Assembly: GCF_026627505.1 (NCBI RefSeq)
Contig: NZ_JAPNLK010000005.1
Coordinates: 62,001 to 126,000 of the forward strand
Length of the DNA: 64,000 nucleotides
From: Streptomyces sp. H27-H5
Lineage (GTDB): Bacteria; Actinomycetota; Actinomycetes; Streptomycetales; Streptomycetaceae
Direction of reading: 5' to 3'
The notes under the pieces were generated by a model, which saw only the letters and a program-made list of their open reading frames with translations, was not told the origin of the DNA and made no database searches. Numbering within the stretch: the first letter of the stretch is position 1; each line of letters starts with the position of its first letter. Shown piece by piece: positions 53,259-61,997 of the stretch. The position numbers were made by a program, and so were the translations under genes.

Positions 53259-53999
53259 TCAGCGCCCGCCGGACACCCGCAGGACGGCTCCCGTCGTGTA
53301 CGAGGCCTCGGGGGACAGCAGCCAGGCGATCGCCCCGGCCACCTCGTCGGGCAGTCCGGCCCGGCCGAGGGGGATCCCGGCCGCTGCCCGGGCCGGGCGG
53401 TCGGGGTCGCCCATCGCCGCGTGCATGTCCGTCTCGATGATGCCGGGGGCCACGGCGTTGACCCGGATCCCGTCCGCCCCCAGCTCCTTGGCCAGGCCCA
53501 GGGTGAGGGCGTCGGTGGCGGCCTTCGTCGCCGCGTAGTGGACGTAGTCCCCGGGACTGCCGAGGGTGGCCGCCGCCGAGGACACGTTCACGATCGCCCC
53601 TCCGGTCTCCGCCATGTCCCGGGCGGCCCTGCGGCAACAGAGCAGGTAGCCGAGGAGGTTCACCTCGACGACGCGCCGCAGGTCCTCGGTCCGGGCGTCG
53701 GCGAGCCGGCCCAGCGGTCCGGTCACCCCGGCGTTGTTGACGAGGCCGGTGACGACGCCGAGTTCCGCCCCGGCGATGTCGAAGAGCCGCTCCACGGCGC
53801 ACTCGGTCGAGGTGTCACCGCGTACGGTCACACAGCGTGCCCCGGTCGCCCGTACGCGCTCCGCGGTGGACTCGGCGGCCGCGTCGTCCCGGGCGTAGCC
53901 GAGAGCGATGTCGTGGCCGGCGGCGGCGAGCCGTACACAGGTGGCCGCTCCGATGCCCCTGCTGCCTCCCGTCACGACGGTGACCGGACGAAGTGACAT
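53259..53999 (-). CDS. short-chain dehydrogenase/reductase
   Basis: A 246-residue classical SDR with the NAD(P) motif TGGSRGIGAA (about 8-17), NNAGV, the catalytic NVSSAAA serine and YVHYAATKAA (Tyr/Lys), and the end PGIIETDMHAAMG. It resembles FabG-type 3-oxoacyl reductases and glucose dehydrogenases; the substrate is not known. The ATG at 53999 is chosen over upstream in-frame codons because only this start matches family length. It is divergent from the RNA ligase gene. Confidence 0.9.
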   Translation of the reverse strand: MSLRPVTVVTGGSRGIGAATCVRLAAAGHDIALGYARDDAAAESTAERVRATGARCVTVRGDTSTECAVERLFDIAGAELGVVTGLVNNAGVTGPLGRLADARTEDLRRVVEVNLLGYLLCCRRAARDMAETGGAIVNVSSAAATLGSPGDYVHYAATKAATDALTLGLAKELGADGIRVNAVAPGIIETDMHAAMGDPDRPARAAAGIPLGRAGLPDEVAGAIAWLLSPEASYTTGAVLRVSGGR

Positions 54000-54101
54000 G
54001 CGAGCCTCCGGTGTGGCGTGGTGCGCGGGCCGCGCCCTCGACCCACGAACGATCGGTGACGACGGATCCTCGCCGGCGCGGCAGGCTAACACCGCGATAA
54101 C

Positions 54102-54114
54102 CGCTGGACCAGCG
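54102..54114. promoter_or_regulatory. palindrome in the SDR/RNA-ligase divergent region
   Basis: CGCTGG-A-CCAGCG is a perfect inverted repeat flanked by A/T-rich bases (ATAAC and TAAAT), about 100 bp from each divergent start. It is a possible shared operator. Confidence 0.4.
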
Positions 54115-54213
54115 TAAATGGCGCGGCGGAGAGTGGCCGTGGATGTCGCCGGGCCGACGCCGTCCCGCCCGGCGACATCCACGACCACCGACCCGCATCC
54201 CGAGGAGGCAGCC

Positions 54214-55287
54214 ATGTCCACTCTGCGCGTGACCGCCGAGCAACTGACCGTCCACGAGCATCCGAACGCCGACGCCCTGGAGTTGGCGCAGGTCGGCCTC
54301 TACCGGGCCGTCGTCGCGAAGGGCGCCTACCGCACCGGGGACTTCGCCGTGTACATCCCCGAACAGGCCGTCCTGCCCGACGTGTTGATCGCGGAGTTGG
54401 GCCTCACCGGACGGCTGGCCGGCGGCGCGGCGAACCGGGTCAAGGCCGTGCGGCTGCGGGGCGAACTGTCGCAGGGCCTGGTGTGCCGGCCCGCCGCGCT
54501 CGCCGGGGTGGATCTGGAGGTGGCGTCGAAGGAGGACGCCGACTTCGCGGAGGTCCTCGGGATCACCAAGTGGGCCCCTCCCATTCCGACGACGATGAGC
54601 GGCGACGTGGAATCCGCCCCCGACCTGCTGCCCTGGGTGGACATCGAGAACCTCCAGCGCTACCCGCGGATCTTCGAGCTCGGCGAACCCGTCGTCCTGA
54701 CCGAGAAACTCCACGGCACGGCCTGCCTGTTGACGTACGTCGCGGGAGAGGGGCGCGTCCTGGTCTCCTCCAAGGGCTTCGGTGCGAAGGGACTCGCGCT
54801 GAAGGAGGACGAGCGCAACCTGTACTGGCGGGCCGTCCGCGGCCACCGGGTCCCGCAGGCAGCGGCGCGGCTGGCCGAGCGGCTCGGCGCGAGCAGGATC
54901 GGCGTCTTCGGCGAGGTGTACGGCTCGGGCGTACAGGACCTGGCCTACGGGACGGACGCGCGCACGGCCGACGGGCCGCCCGGGTACGCGGTCTTCGACC
55001 TGTCCGCCGAGATCGACGGACAGGTGCGCTGGCTGGATCCGGCGGACCTGATCACGGACGAACTCCCGCTGGTTCCACGGCTGTACGAGGGACCGTACGA
55101 CCTCGACACCGTCCTGGAGGTGGCCACCGGCCGGGAGAGCGTGTCCGGCCGGGCCGTCCACCTGCGCGAGGGCGTCGTCATCCGTCCGGCGGCCGAACGG
55201 TACAGCCCGGTCGTCGGGGGGCGGGCCATCGCGAAGGCCGTCAGCCCGGCGTACCTGACCCGCAAGGGAGGCACCGAGTACGAGTGA
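54214..55287 (+). CDS. ATP-dependent RNA ligase, DRB0094 family
   Basis: A 357-residue RNA ligase. The N-terminal part (about 1-125, starting MSTLRVTAEQLTVHEHPNAD) is the OB-like domain of the Deinococcus DRB0094 (DraRnl) family. It is followed by nucleotidyltransferase motif I, EKLHGTA, with the adenylated Lys165, then VSSKGFGAKG, FGEVYGSG and EGVVIRP. DraRnl seals nicks with 3'-OH RNA ends and is thought to act in RNA repair. No partner such as a polynucleotide kinase or nuclease is adjacent. GAGGAGG lies eight bases before the ATG. Confidence 0.85.
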   Translation: MSTLRVTAEQLTVHEHPNADALELAQVGLYRAVVAKGAYRTGDFAVYIPEQAVLPDVLIAELGLTGRLAGGAANRVKAVRLRGELSQGLVCRPAALAGVDLEVASKEDADFAEVLGITKWAPPIPTTMSGDVESAPDLLPWVDIENLQRYPRIFELGEPVVLTEKLHGTACLLTYVAGEGRVLVSSKGFGAKGLALKEDERNLYWRAVRGHRVPQAAARLAERLGASRIGVFGEVYGSGVQDLAYGTDARTADGPPGYAVFDLSAEIDGQVRWLDPADLITDELPLVPRLYEGPYDLDTVLEVATGRESVSGRAVHLREGVVIRPAAERYSPVVGGRAIAKAVSPAYLTRKGGTEYE

Positions 55288-55336
55288 GCGCGCGGCGCTG
55301 GCCGTTGACAGCCGGTCAGGGGCGCCCGGATCATGT

Positions 55337-55352
55337 GGGAGAGCGCTCTCCC
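55337..55352. promoter_or_regulatory. LacI-type operator upstream of the GH3 gene
   Basis: GGGAGAGCGCTCTCCC is a perfect 16-bp palindrome with the central CGC-type step of LacI-family sites, 36 bp before the GH3 ATG. CebR sites (TGGGAGCGCTCCCA) share the GGGAG...CTCCC outline. The LacI-family gene that follows GH3 is the obvious candidate binder. Confidence 0.65.
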
Positions 55353-55388
55353 CGAGCCTCGTTCGGCAGTCGGAACGAAAGGGACGCC

Positions 55389-57845
55389 ATGGGCGACGGA
55401 GACGGCGACGACGTGGAACGGCTCGTCGACAAGCTCGACCCGCACCGGCGGGTGCGCCTGCTGACGGGTGCCGACACCTGGCGCACCCCCGCCGAACGCG
55501 CCATTGGGATGGGTGAGTTGGTGTTCTCCGACGGACCGGCCGGAGTGCGTGGACCCGGTTGGGACGAGCGCTCCACCGCGGCCCTGCTCCCCTGCGCCGG
55601 CGCCCTCGGCGCGCTCTGGGACGAGGACCGGGTCAGGCTGCTCGGGGAACTGCTCGGGGACGAGGCGCGCCGCAAGGGGGTGCACGTCCTCCTCGCGCCC
55701 CACCTCAACCTGCACCGCAGCCCGCTCGCCGGACGCCACTTCGAATGCTTCGCCGAGGATCCCTCGCTGGCCGGCCGCACGGGGGCGGCTCTCGTGCGGG
55801 GCATCCAGTCCCGCGGTGTCGCCGCCACCGCGAAGCACTACGTGGCCAACGACTCCGAGACGCAGCGGCTGACCGTCGACGTCCGCGTCGACGAGCGGGT
55901 GCTGCGCGAGCTGTACCTCGCGCCCTTCGAGGCGGCCGTGCGCGCCGGCGTCTGGCTGGTGATGTCGGCCTACAACAGCGTCAACGGGACCACCATGAGC
56001 GAGAGTCCGCTGCTCGCGGACCCGCTGAAGGGGGAGTGGGGGTTCGACGGTGTGGTCGTCTCGGACTGGGGCGCGGTCCGCGCGAACGTCGAGGCGGCGC
56101 GGGCCGCACAGGACCTGGTGATGCCGGGCCCCGGCGGGCCCTGGGGCGAGGCGCTGGTCGAGGCGATGGACGAGGGCCGGGTCCCGCCGGAAGCGGTCGA
56201 GGACAAGGTGCGTCGCCTGGTGCGCCTCGCGTCCAGGGTCGGAGCCCTCGACCGACCGGACCCGTCGGACCCGCCGGCCGCCTCGGGTCGGCTGGGCCCG
56301 TCGTGGCCGGCGGACCGGGTGCGGGCGGTGGTGCGGGAGGCGGCCGCCGCCGGGTTCGTGTTGCTGGAGAACCGGGGGGTACTGCCCCTGGACGTCGCGG
56401 CGTTGGGGAGCGTCGCCGTGATCGGGACGCACGCCGACGAACCACGGGTGCAGGGCGGCGGCAGTTCCGAGGTGTTCCCGGACAGGGTGGTCACCCCGCT
56501 GGACGGGTTGCGGGCGGCCCTGCCCGAACGGGTCCGGGTGGTGTACGCGCCGGGCCCGAGACCCGCCGCCGGCGCCGGGCCCGCCCCGCTGGGGCCCCGG
56601 CACGCCCGGGACCCGGAGAGCGGGGCTCCCGGGGTGCGGCTGCGCGTGCTCGACGCCGACGGAGCCGTACTGCACCACTCGCTCCAACCTTCCGGCAGGA
56701 TCCTGGAGCCGACACTGCCGCCCGGCGCGCACACCGTCGAGCTGGCCGCGGACCTGCACCCCGACATGACCGGGCCGTGGACCCTGGGGATCGGCGGGTT
56801 CGGGCACCTCAGCGTCACCGCCGACGGAACCCCCTTGCTCGACGGGGAGTTCCAGGCCGAGACCGACGACCCGGCCGTCGTCCACGTGCGACCGCCCCAG
56901 CACACCGCCCGCGTCCACCTCACGGCCGGCCGTCCCGCCCGGATCGTGGCCCGCCGCACCCTGGCCCCCGGCACCGGCCGGGCCACCGTGCTGACCGCGG
57001 CAGGGCCCGAGCCCGACCCCCGACGCGCCCGCGCCGACGCCGTGGCGGCCGCCCGGGCCGCCGATGTCGCCGTCGTGGTCATCGGCACCACGGAGGGCGA
57101 CGAGTCCGAGGGACTGGACCGCACCACCCTCCAATTGGACGCCACACAGCAGGAGTTCGTACACAAGATCGTTCGCGCCAACACCCGTACGGTCGTCGTG
57201 GTGAACTGCGGCGCGCCCGTCGAGCTTCCCTGGCGCAAGGACCCCGGCGCCGTGCTCCTCACCTGGTTCCCCGGACAGGAAGGCGGGCACGCCCTGGCCG
57301 ACGTGCTCCTCGGCCGGGTCGAGCCGGGCGGCCGGCTCCCCACCACCTGGCCGGCCACACTGGCCGAGGCCCCGGTCCGCGAGACGCGCCCCGTCGAGGG
57401 CGTCCTCCCGTATGAGGAGGGCCTGCACATCGGGCATCGGGCCTGGCTGCGATCGGGCACCGAGCCCGCGTACTGGTTCGGCCACGGACAGGGATACACC
57501 ACCTGGGCGTACGAGGAGGTGGGCCGCCCCGAATCCGCCCCCGGCGGCCACGAGATTCCCGTCGTCCTGCGCAACACCGGCACCCGGCGCGGTCGTGAAG
57601 TGGTCCAACTGTACGTGTCACGGCCCGAGTCGACGGTGGAGCGGCCGGTGCGCTGGCTCGCCGGATGGGCCGCCGTGGAGGCCGGACCGGGGGAGCGGGT
57701 GACGGCGTACGTACGCGTGCCCGAGCGCGCCCTCCAGTACTGGTCACCGGAGCCTCGGGGTTGGGTAACCGAGCCGGGGCGGTTCACGCTGCTCGCCGGC
57801 CGCAGCGCCGGGGACCTGCCCCTGCGGGCGACCCTCGACGTCTGA
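55389..57845 (+). CDS. GH3-family beta-glucosidase with PA14-type insert
   Basis: An 818-residue cytoplasmic enzyme without a signal peptide. The GH3 N-terminal barrel (about 1-290) has the nucleophile Asp226 in VVVSDWGAV and the substrate-binding KHYVANDSE. The C-terminal sandwich domain is split by a PA14-like insert (about 410-520), as in many beta-glucosidases, and a fibronectin III-like tail ends the protein. It should release glucose or a similar sugar from imported oligosaccharides. The next gene, a LacI-type regulator, starts 23 bp downstream. Confidence 0.9.
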   Translation: MGDGDGDDVERLVDKLDPHRRVRLLTGADTWRTPAERAIGMGELVFSDGPAGVRGPGWDERSTAALLPCAGALGALWDEDRVRLLGELLGDEARRKGVHVLLAPHLNLHRSPLAGRHFECFAEDPSLAGRTGAALVRGIQSRGVAATAKHYVANDSETQRLTVDVRVDERVLRELYLAPFEAAVRAGVWLVMSAYNSVNGTTMSESPLLADPLKGEWGFDGVVVSDWGAVRANVEAARAAQDLVMPGPGGPWGEALVEAMDEGRVPPEAVEDKVRRLVRLASRVGALDRPDPSDPPAASGRLGPSWPADRVRAVVREAAAAGFVLLENRGVLPLDVAALGSVAVIGTHADEPRVQGGGSSEVFPDRVVTPLDGLRAALPERVRVVYAPGPRPAAGAGPAPLGPRHARDPESGAPGVRLRVLDADGAVLHHSLQPSGRILEPTLPPGAHTVELAADLHPDMTGPWTLGIGGFGHLSVTADGTPLLDGEFQAETDDPAVVHVRPPQHTARVHLTAGRPARIVARRTLAPGTGRATVLTAAGPEPDPRRARADAVAAARAADVAVVVIGTTEGDESEGLDRTTLQLDATQQEFVHKIVRANTRTVVVVNCGAPVELPWRKDPGAVLLTWFPGQEGGHALADVLLGRVEPGGRLPTTWPATLAEAPVRETRPVEGVLPYEEGLHIGHRAWLRSGTEPAYWFGHGQGYTTWAYEEVGRPESAPGGHEIPVVLRNTGTRRGREVVQLYVSRPESTVERPVRWLAGWAAVEAGPGERVTAYVRVPERALQYWSPEPRGWVTEPGRFTLLAGRSAGDLPLRATLDV

Positions 57846-57868
57846 CGGGCGGCCGCTACAGTGCGGCC

Positions 57869-58930
57869 ATGAACAGTGGGGGGAGCAGCGGAACGGGTAC
57901 GGGCACGGCCCCGACCCTGGAGGACGTGGCCCGCGTGGCCGGAGTGTCACGGGCGACGGTGTCCCGGGTGGTCAACGGCGTCCGGAACGTGGACCCGGCC
58001 ATCGCCGAGGCGGTGCGGCGAGCGGTCGCCGCGACCGGGTACGTGCCGAACCGGGCCGCGAGGTCCCTGGTGACGCGCCGCTCGGGGGCGGTGGCGCTGG
58101 TGGTCTCGGGCGCCGGCACGGAAACCTCGGAGGTGTTCCAGGACCCCTTCTTCGGGCGGGTGGTCGGCGGCGTCGTACGGGCGCTGCGCCCGCGCGGCGT
58201 GCACCCTGTGCTGCTGTTCGCCGACTCGGCGCAGGACCGGGCCGAGGTGCTCGCCCACCTGAGTCGGGGCGGCGCGGACGGTGCGCTGCTCGTCACGACG
58301 CACGGAGACGACCCGCTGCCCGCGATGCTCGCGGAAGCGGGCATGCCGGCGGTGCTCTTCGCGCGCCCCGCGACGGCCGGCCTGCCGCTGGACAGCGTGG
58401 ACCTGCGTCACGGCGAGGGCGGTGCGCTGGCCGCCCGGCACCTGCTGGCGCGGGGCCGCGGCCGGCTCGCCGCGATCGGCGGGCCCGCGGACGTGGCGGC
58501 GAGCCGGGAGCGGGTGGCCGGGTTCCGGGACGCGTTGGGCGGGGGCGGGGGAGCGGTCGGCGCGGCCGCCGGCGGTGTCCGGGTCGTGGAGGCCGACTTC
58601 ACCGTGGAGGGCGGCGAGCACGCCATGCGCATGCTGCTGGCCGAACAGCCGTATCTGGACGGGGTGTTCGCGGCCAACGACCTGATGGCGCTGGGTGCCT
58701 GTCTGGTGCTGCGCGAGCACGGGCGGCGCATCCCGCAGGACGTGGCGGTGATCGGCTTCGACGACTCCAGCGCGGCGACGGCGTCCCGGCCGAGACTGAC
58801 GACGGTGCGGCAGCCGGTGGAGGACATGGCGGCCGAGATGGTCCGGCTGCTGCTGGACCGGGCCCCGGACCGCACGGAGCCGGAAGTCGTCCTGTTCGAC
58901 GGCGAACTGGTGATCCGCGACTCGGCCTGA
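57869..58930 (+). CDS. LacI-family transcriptional regulator
   Basis: A 353-residue repressor: LacI HTH with hinge helix (TLEDVARVAGVSRATVSRVV, about 15-34, and YVPNRAARSLV) and a periplasmic-binding-type sugar domain (about 75-353, GVFAANDLMALG, then AVIGFDDS). It probably represses the GH3 gene through the palindrome before that gene and is released by a sugar. It is in the same transcription unit as GH3. Confidence 0.9.
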   Translation: MNSGGSSGTGTGTAPTLEDVARVAGVSRATVSRVVNGVRNVDPAIAEAVRRAVAATGYVPNRAARSLVTRRSGAVALVVSGAGTETSEVFQDPFFGRVVGGVVRALRPRGVHPVLLFADSAQDRAEVLAHLSRGGADGALLVTTHGDDPLPAMLAEAGMPAVLFARPATAGLPLDSVDLRHGEGGALAARHLLARGRGRLAAIGGPADVAASRERVAGFRDALGGGGGAVGAAAGGVRVVEADFTVEGGEHAMRMLLAEQPYLDGVFAANDLMALGACLVLREHGRRIPQDVAVIGFDDSSAATASRPRLTTVRQPVEDMAAEMVRLLLDRAPDRTEPEVVLFDGELVIRDSA

Positions 58931-59063
58931 CGCCGCCCGCACCGCCGGGCCGCGCCGAGCCCCGCAGGACCGGCCGCCCTGGGTACCGGCCGCCCGAGCC
59001 GAGCCGTCCTCGGGACCGATCGGCCCCGCCCGCGCCGTGCGCTCCCGCCGCCCGTGCCGCCGG

Positions 59064-59105
59064 CCGATCGCGGGTCACCCTCGCACCGGCCGGCCCCGCG
59101 ATCGG
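59064..59105. terminator. hairpin between convergent lacI-type and ROK genes
   Basis: CCGATCGCGGG and CCCGCGATCGG are perfect 11-bp complements with a 20-nt spacer, just before the ROK gene stop. A shared terminator is likely. Confidence 0.5.
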
Positions 59106-59112
59106 GGACCGC

Positions 59113-60411
59113 TCACCCCGGGCGGCCCGCCGAACCGCCCCGGACCTCCAGGGCCGTCTGCCAGCCCGGCTGCTCGGCCGGCGGTTCCGGGAGCCTGCGC
59201 CGGCCGCCCGCCGTGAAGAACGCGGACAGCGGCAGCGTCGCGGCGCCCACCGTCACCGCGTCCGGGCCGAGGGACCCCAGGTCGATGGTGACCCGGTCCG
59301 CGGGGTGCCGCAGGGAGTACCGCGTCGCGTGCTCCCGTACCGACGGGAGGATGTGCGGGCCCAGCAGCAGGCCCGCCCAGCCGCCGATCAGGATGCGTTC
59401 CGGGCGGAAGAGGTTGATGACGTCCGAGAGGCCCGCGCCCAGGTACTCGGCCGTCTCCTCCAGGACGTCCACGGCCACCGCGTCCCCCGCGAGGGCCGCT
59501 GCCAGCAGGGCGGACAGCGCCTCCTCCTCGTCCACCGCGTCCATCGCCTCCCCGGCGCCCCCGTCCCGCTCCGCCCACCGGGCCAGCACCGACTCGGCGC
59601 CCGTGTAGGCCTCCAGACAGCCCCGGGCCCCGCACCGGCAGCGCCGCCCGCGCACCGAGACCGTCAGGTGTCCCCACTCCAGTGCGGTGCCCGCGCCATC
59701 GGTGATCAGGCTCGCGCCGACGCCCGAGCCGAAGAGGACCACCACGGCCTCGCGGGCTCCGCGTCCCGCCCCGAACCACATCTCCGCCTGGCCGAGGGTC
59801 CGGGCGCCGTTGTCGATGATGTACGGGACCTCCTCCGGCAGGGCCTTGGTCGCGCGCAGCAACGCCTCCAGCGGCACGGCGTCCCAGCCGATGGTCTGAC
59901 CGTGCACCACCGTCCCGCCCGGGGCGTCCCGGTCCACTATCCCCGGCACGCCCACGCCGACGCCCAGCAGTCGGTCCGTCCCGATGCCGGCCTCGGCGAG
60001 CACCGTGGCGATCCCTGTGCGGACGTGGTCCACGATCGGGCCGACGTCGTAGCAGCCGCGCGGCTGCAACGGGAGTTCCGTGCGCGCGAGTTCGGTGAGC
60101 GTGAGGTCGAACAGCTCGACGCGGACGCGGGTTTCGCCGACGTCGACGCCGATCATGTGGGCGCTGCCCGGCGCGACCCTGAGGAGGGTCCGGGGGCGGC
60201 CACCGTCCGAGTCGACGATCCCGGCCTCCTCCAGCAGGCCGTCGGCGACCAGCTCGCCGACGACGTTGCTGACGGATCCGGAGCTCAGTCCCGTGGCCGG
60301 GCCCAGTTCCTGACGGCTCATGGGGCCGCCGAAGTACAGCTGCCGGAGCACCACGCTGCGGTTGCCGCGCCGCAGGTCCCGCACTGTTCGTCCGCTACGC
60401 CCTGTGGTCAT
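59113..60411 (-). CDS. ROK-family sugar-responsive repressor
   Basis: A 432-residue ROK protein. An N-terminal winged helix (MSRQELGPATGLSSGSVSNV, about 31-50) precedes a kinase-like ROK domain with MIGVDVGETRVRVELFDL, the zinc-type motif CRCGARGCLE and IIDNGA. It is a repressor rather than a sugar kinase because of the HTH. It is divergent from the ABC sugar importer, whose promoter carries a likely ROK site. Confidence 0.9.
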   Translation of the reverse strand: MTTGRSGRTVRDLRRGNRSVVLRQLYFGGPMSRQELGPATGLSSGSVSNVVGELVADGLLEEAGIVDSDGGRPRTLLRVAPGSAHMIGVDVGETRVRVELFDLTLTELARTELPLQPRGCYDVGPIVDHVRTGIATVLAEAGIGTDRLLGVGVGVPGIVDRDAPGGTVVHGQTIGWDAVPLEALLRATKALPEEVPYIIDNGARTLGQAEMWFGAGRGAREAVVVLFGSGVGASLITDGAGTALEWGHLTVSVRGRRCRCGARGCLEAYTGAESVLARWAERDGGAGEAMDAVDEEEALSALLAAALAGDAVAVDVLEETAEYLGAGLSDVINLFRPERILIGGWAGLLLGPHILPSVREHATRYSLRHPADRVTIDLGSLGPDAVTVGAATLPLSAFFTAGGRRRLPEPPAEQPGWQTALEVRGGSAGRPG

Positions 60412-60461
60412 CCGGTCCCTTCCGCAGTGACATCCAGCGCAACATACCCCCGCGCGACCCC

Positions 60462-60490
60462 TTGACGCGACCCTTTCACGGGGCTTAACT
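60462..60490 (+). promoter_or_regulatory. promoter of the ABC importer operon
   Basis: TTGACG (-35) and TTAACT (-10) are separated by exactly 17 bp. Transcription should start near 60497, inside the palindrome that follows, 170 bp before the first gene. Confidence 0.5.
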
Positions 60491-60495
60491 CACGT

Positions 60496-60507
60496 CCTAA
60501 ATTAAGG
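60496..60507. promoter_or_regulatory. ROK-type operator at the ABC importer start
   Basis: CCTAAATTAAGG is nearly palindromic (two inner mismatches) and A/T-rich in G/C-rich DNA. It lies just after the -10 element, where a bound repressor would stop transcription. The divergent ROK protein is the likely binder. Confidence 0.5.
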
Positions 60508-60667
60508 CCTGGACGGAACGGGTGCCCACAAGGCGCCGAGCGCACCACCACGAGGCGCCGCACGGCACGGACGATGCCGTACGGCGCCCCGCCCCCGCAC
60601 CACGTGTCATTCGCCGTTCGCCACTCGCAGGCCTCCTCCCGACCCTCCCGAAAGGGCCAGATCCGCC

Positions 60668-61987
60668 ATGCGCAGAACCAGAGCCGCCACAGCCGTCGCC
60701 GTCACCGCCTCCCTCCTCGCCGCCGCCACCGCCTGCGGCGGCGGCTCCGCGGACAGCGGGGGCGGCAGCAACACCGCCCCGAAGGAGCTCACCTACTGGG
60801 CCTCCAACCAGGGCCCCGACATCGCGGCGGACCAGGCGACCCTCGGCCCGGAGCTGAAGAAGTTCGAGCAGCAGACCGGCATCAAGGTCAAGCTGGAGGT
60901 GGTCCCCTGGTCCGACCTCCTCAACCGGATCCTCGCGGCCACCGCCTCCGGCCAGGGACCGGACGTGCTCAACATAGGCAACACCTGGTCCTCCTCCCTC
61001 CAGGCCACCGGTGCCCTGTTGCCCTGGGACGCCAAGAACTTCGACGCCATCGGCGGCAAGGACCGCTTCGTCGCCTCGGCCATCGGCTCCGCCGGCGCGA
61101 CCGGCAAGGACCCGGCGGCCGTCCCCCTGTACTCGATGTCGTACGCGCTCTACTACAACAGGAAGATGTTCCAGGACGCCGGCGTCGAGAAGCCCCCGGC
61201 CACCTGGGACGAGATGGTCACGATCGGCCGGAAGCTGTCCAAGGACGGCAAGTGGGCGCTCGGGGCCGAGGGCTCGAACCTGTCGAACAACATCCACCAG
61301 GCCTTCGTGTTCTCCAAGCAGCACGGCGCGGAGTTCTTCGACGGCGCCGGCAAGCCCACCTTCGACAGCCCCGGCAACGTCGACGCCGTCAAGCAGTACG
61401 TCGACCTGATGGCCAAGGACAAGATCATCGCGCCCGGCAACGCCGAGTACGACAAGAACCAGTCCCTCCAGGACTTCGCCAACGGCAAGACGGCGATGGT
61501 CCTGTGGCAGAGCGCCGCCACCAGCTTCAAGGCCAACGGGATGAAGGAGGGCGACTGGGGCGTGGCCCCCGTCCCCGTCCCGGCGGGCGGCGCGCCCGGC
61601 GCCGGGAAGAACACCAACTCCATGGTCGCCGGCATCAACATGGCCGTCTTCAAGAACACCGACAACATCGACGGGGCGCTGAAGTTCGTGAAGTTCATGA
61701 CCGGCGACGAGGAGCAGAAGATCCTCAACAAGACCTACGGATCCATCCCGCCGGTCAAGGCCGCCCAGACCGACGGCGCGTTCGCCACCGACGACCTGAC
61801 CGTGCTGCGCAACACCCTCGGCACGAGCGCCGCCCCGCTGCCCCAGGTCCCGGAGGAGTCCCAGTTCGAGACCGCCGTCGGCACCGCCGTGAAGGAGCTG
61901 TTCGCCGAGGCCGCCGCGGGCAACCCGGTGACCACCGAGTCGGTCAAGGCGAAGCTCACCAAGGCCCAGCAGCAGATGTCGAAGTGA
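60668..61987 (+). CDS. ABC sugar importer, solute-binding lipoprotein
   Basis: A 439-residue extracytoplasmic binding protein of the carbohydrate family 1. The signal ends at the lipobox TACGGGS with lipid-modified Cys23. The body has the usual two-lobe motifs (GPDVLNIGNTWSSSLQATGA, PLYSMSYALYYNRKMF and KTAMVLWQSAATSFKA). It should bind an oligosaccharide and pass it to the two following permeases. With a GH1 glycosidase in the operon the ligand is probably a beta-linked disaccharide. Confidence 0.9.
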   Translation: MRRTRAATAVAVTASLLAAATACGGGSADSGGGSNTAPKELTYWASNQGPDIAADQATLGPELKKFEQQTGIKVKLEVVPWSDLLNRILAATASGQGPDVLNIGNTWSSSLQATGALLPWDAKNFDAIGGKDRFVASAIGSAGATGKDPAAVPLYSMSYALYYNRKMFQDAGVEKPPATWDEMVTIGRKLSKDGKWALGAEGSNLSNNIHQAFVFSKQHGAEFFDGAGKPTFDSPGNVDAVKQYVDLMAKDKIIAPGNAEYDKNQSLQDFANGKTAMVLWQSAATSFKANGMKEGDWGVAPVPVPAGGAPGAGKNTNSMVAGINMAVFKNTDNIDGALKFVKFMTGDEEQKILNKTYGSIPPVKAAQTDGAFATDDLTVLRNTLGTSAAPLPQVPEESQFETAVGTAVKELFAEAAAGNPVTTESVKAKLTKAQQQMSK

Positions 61988-61997
61988 GCACCGCCCG

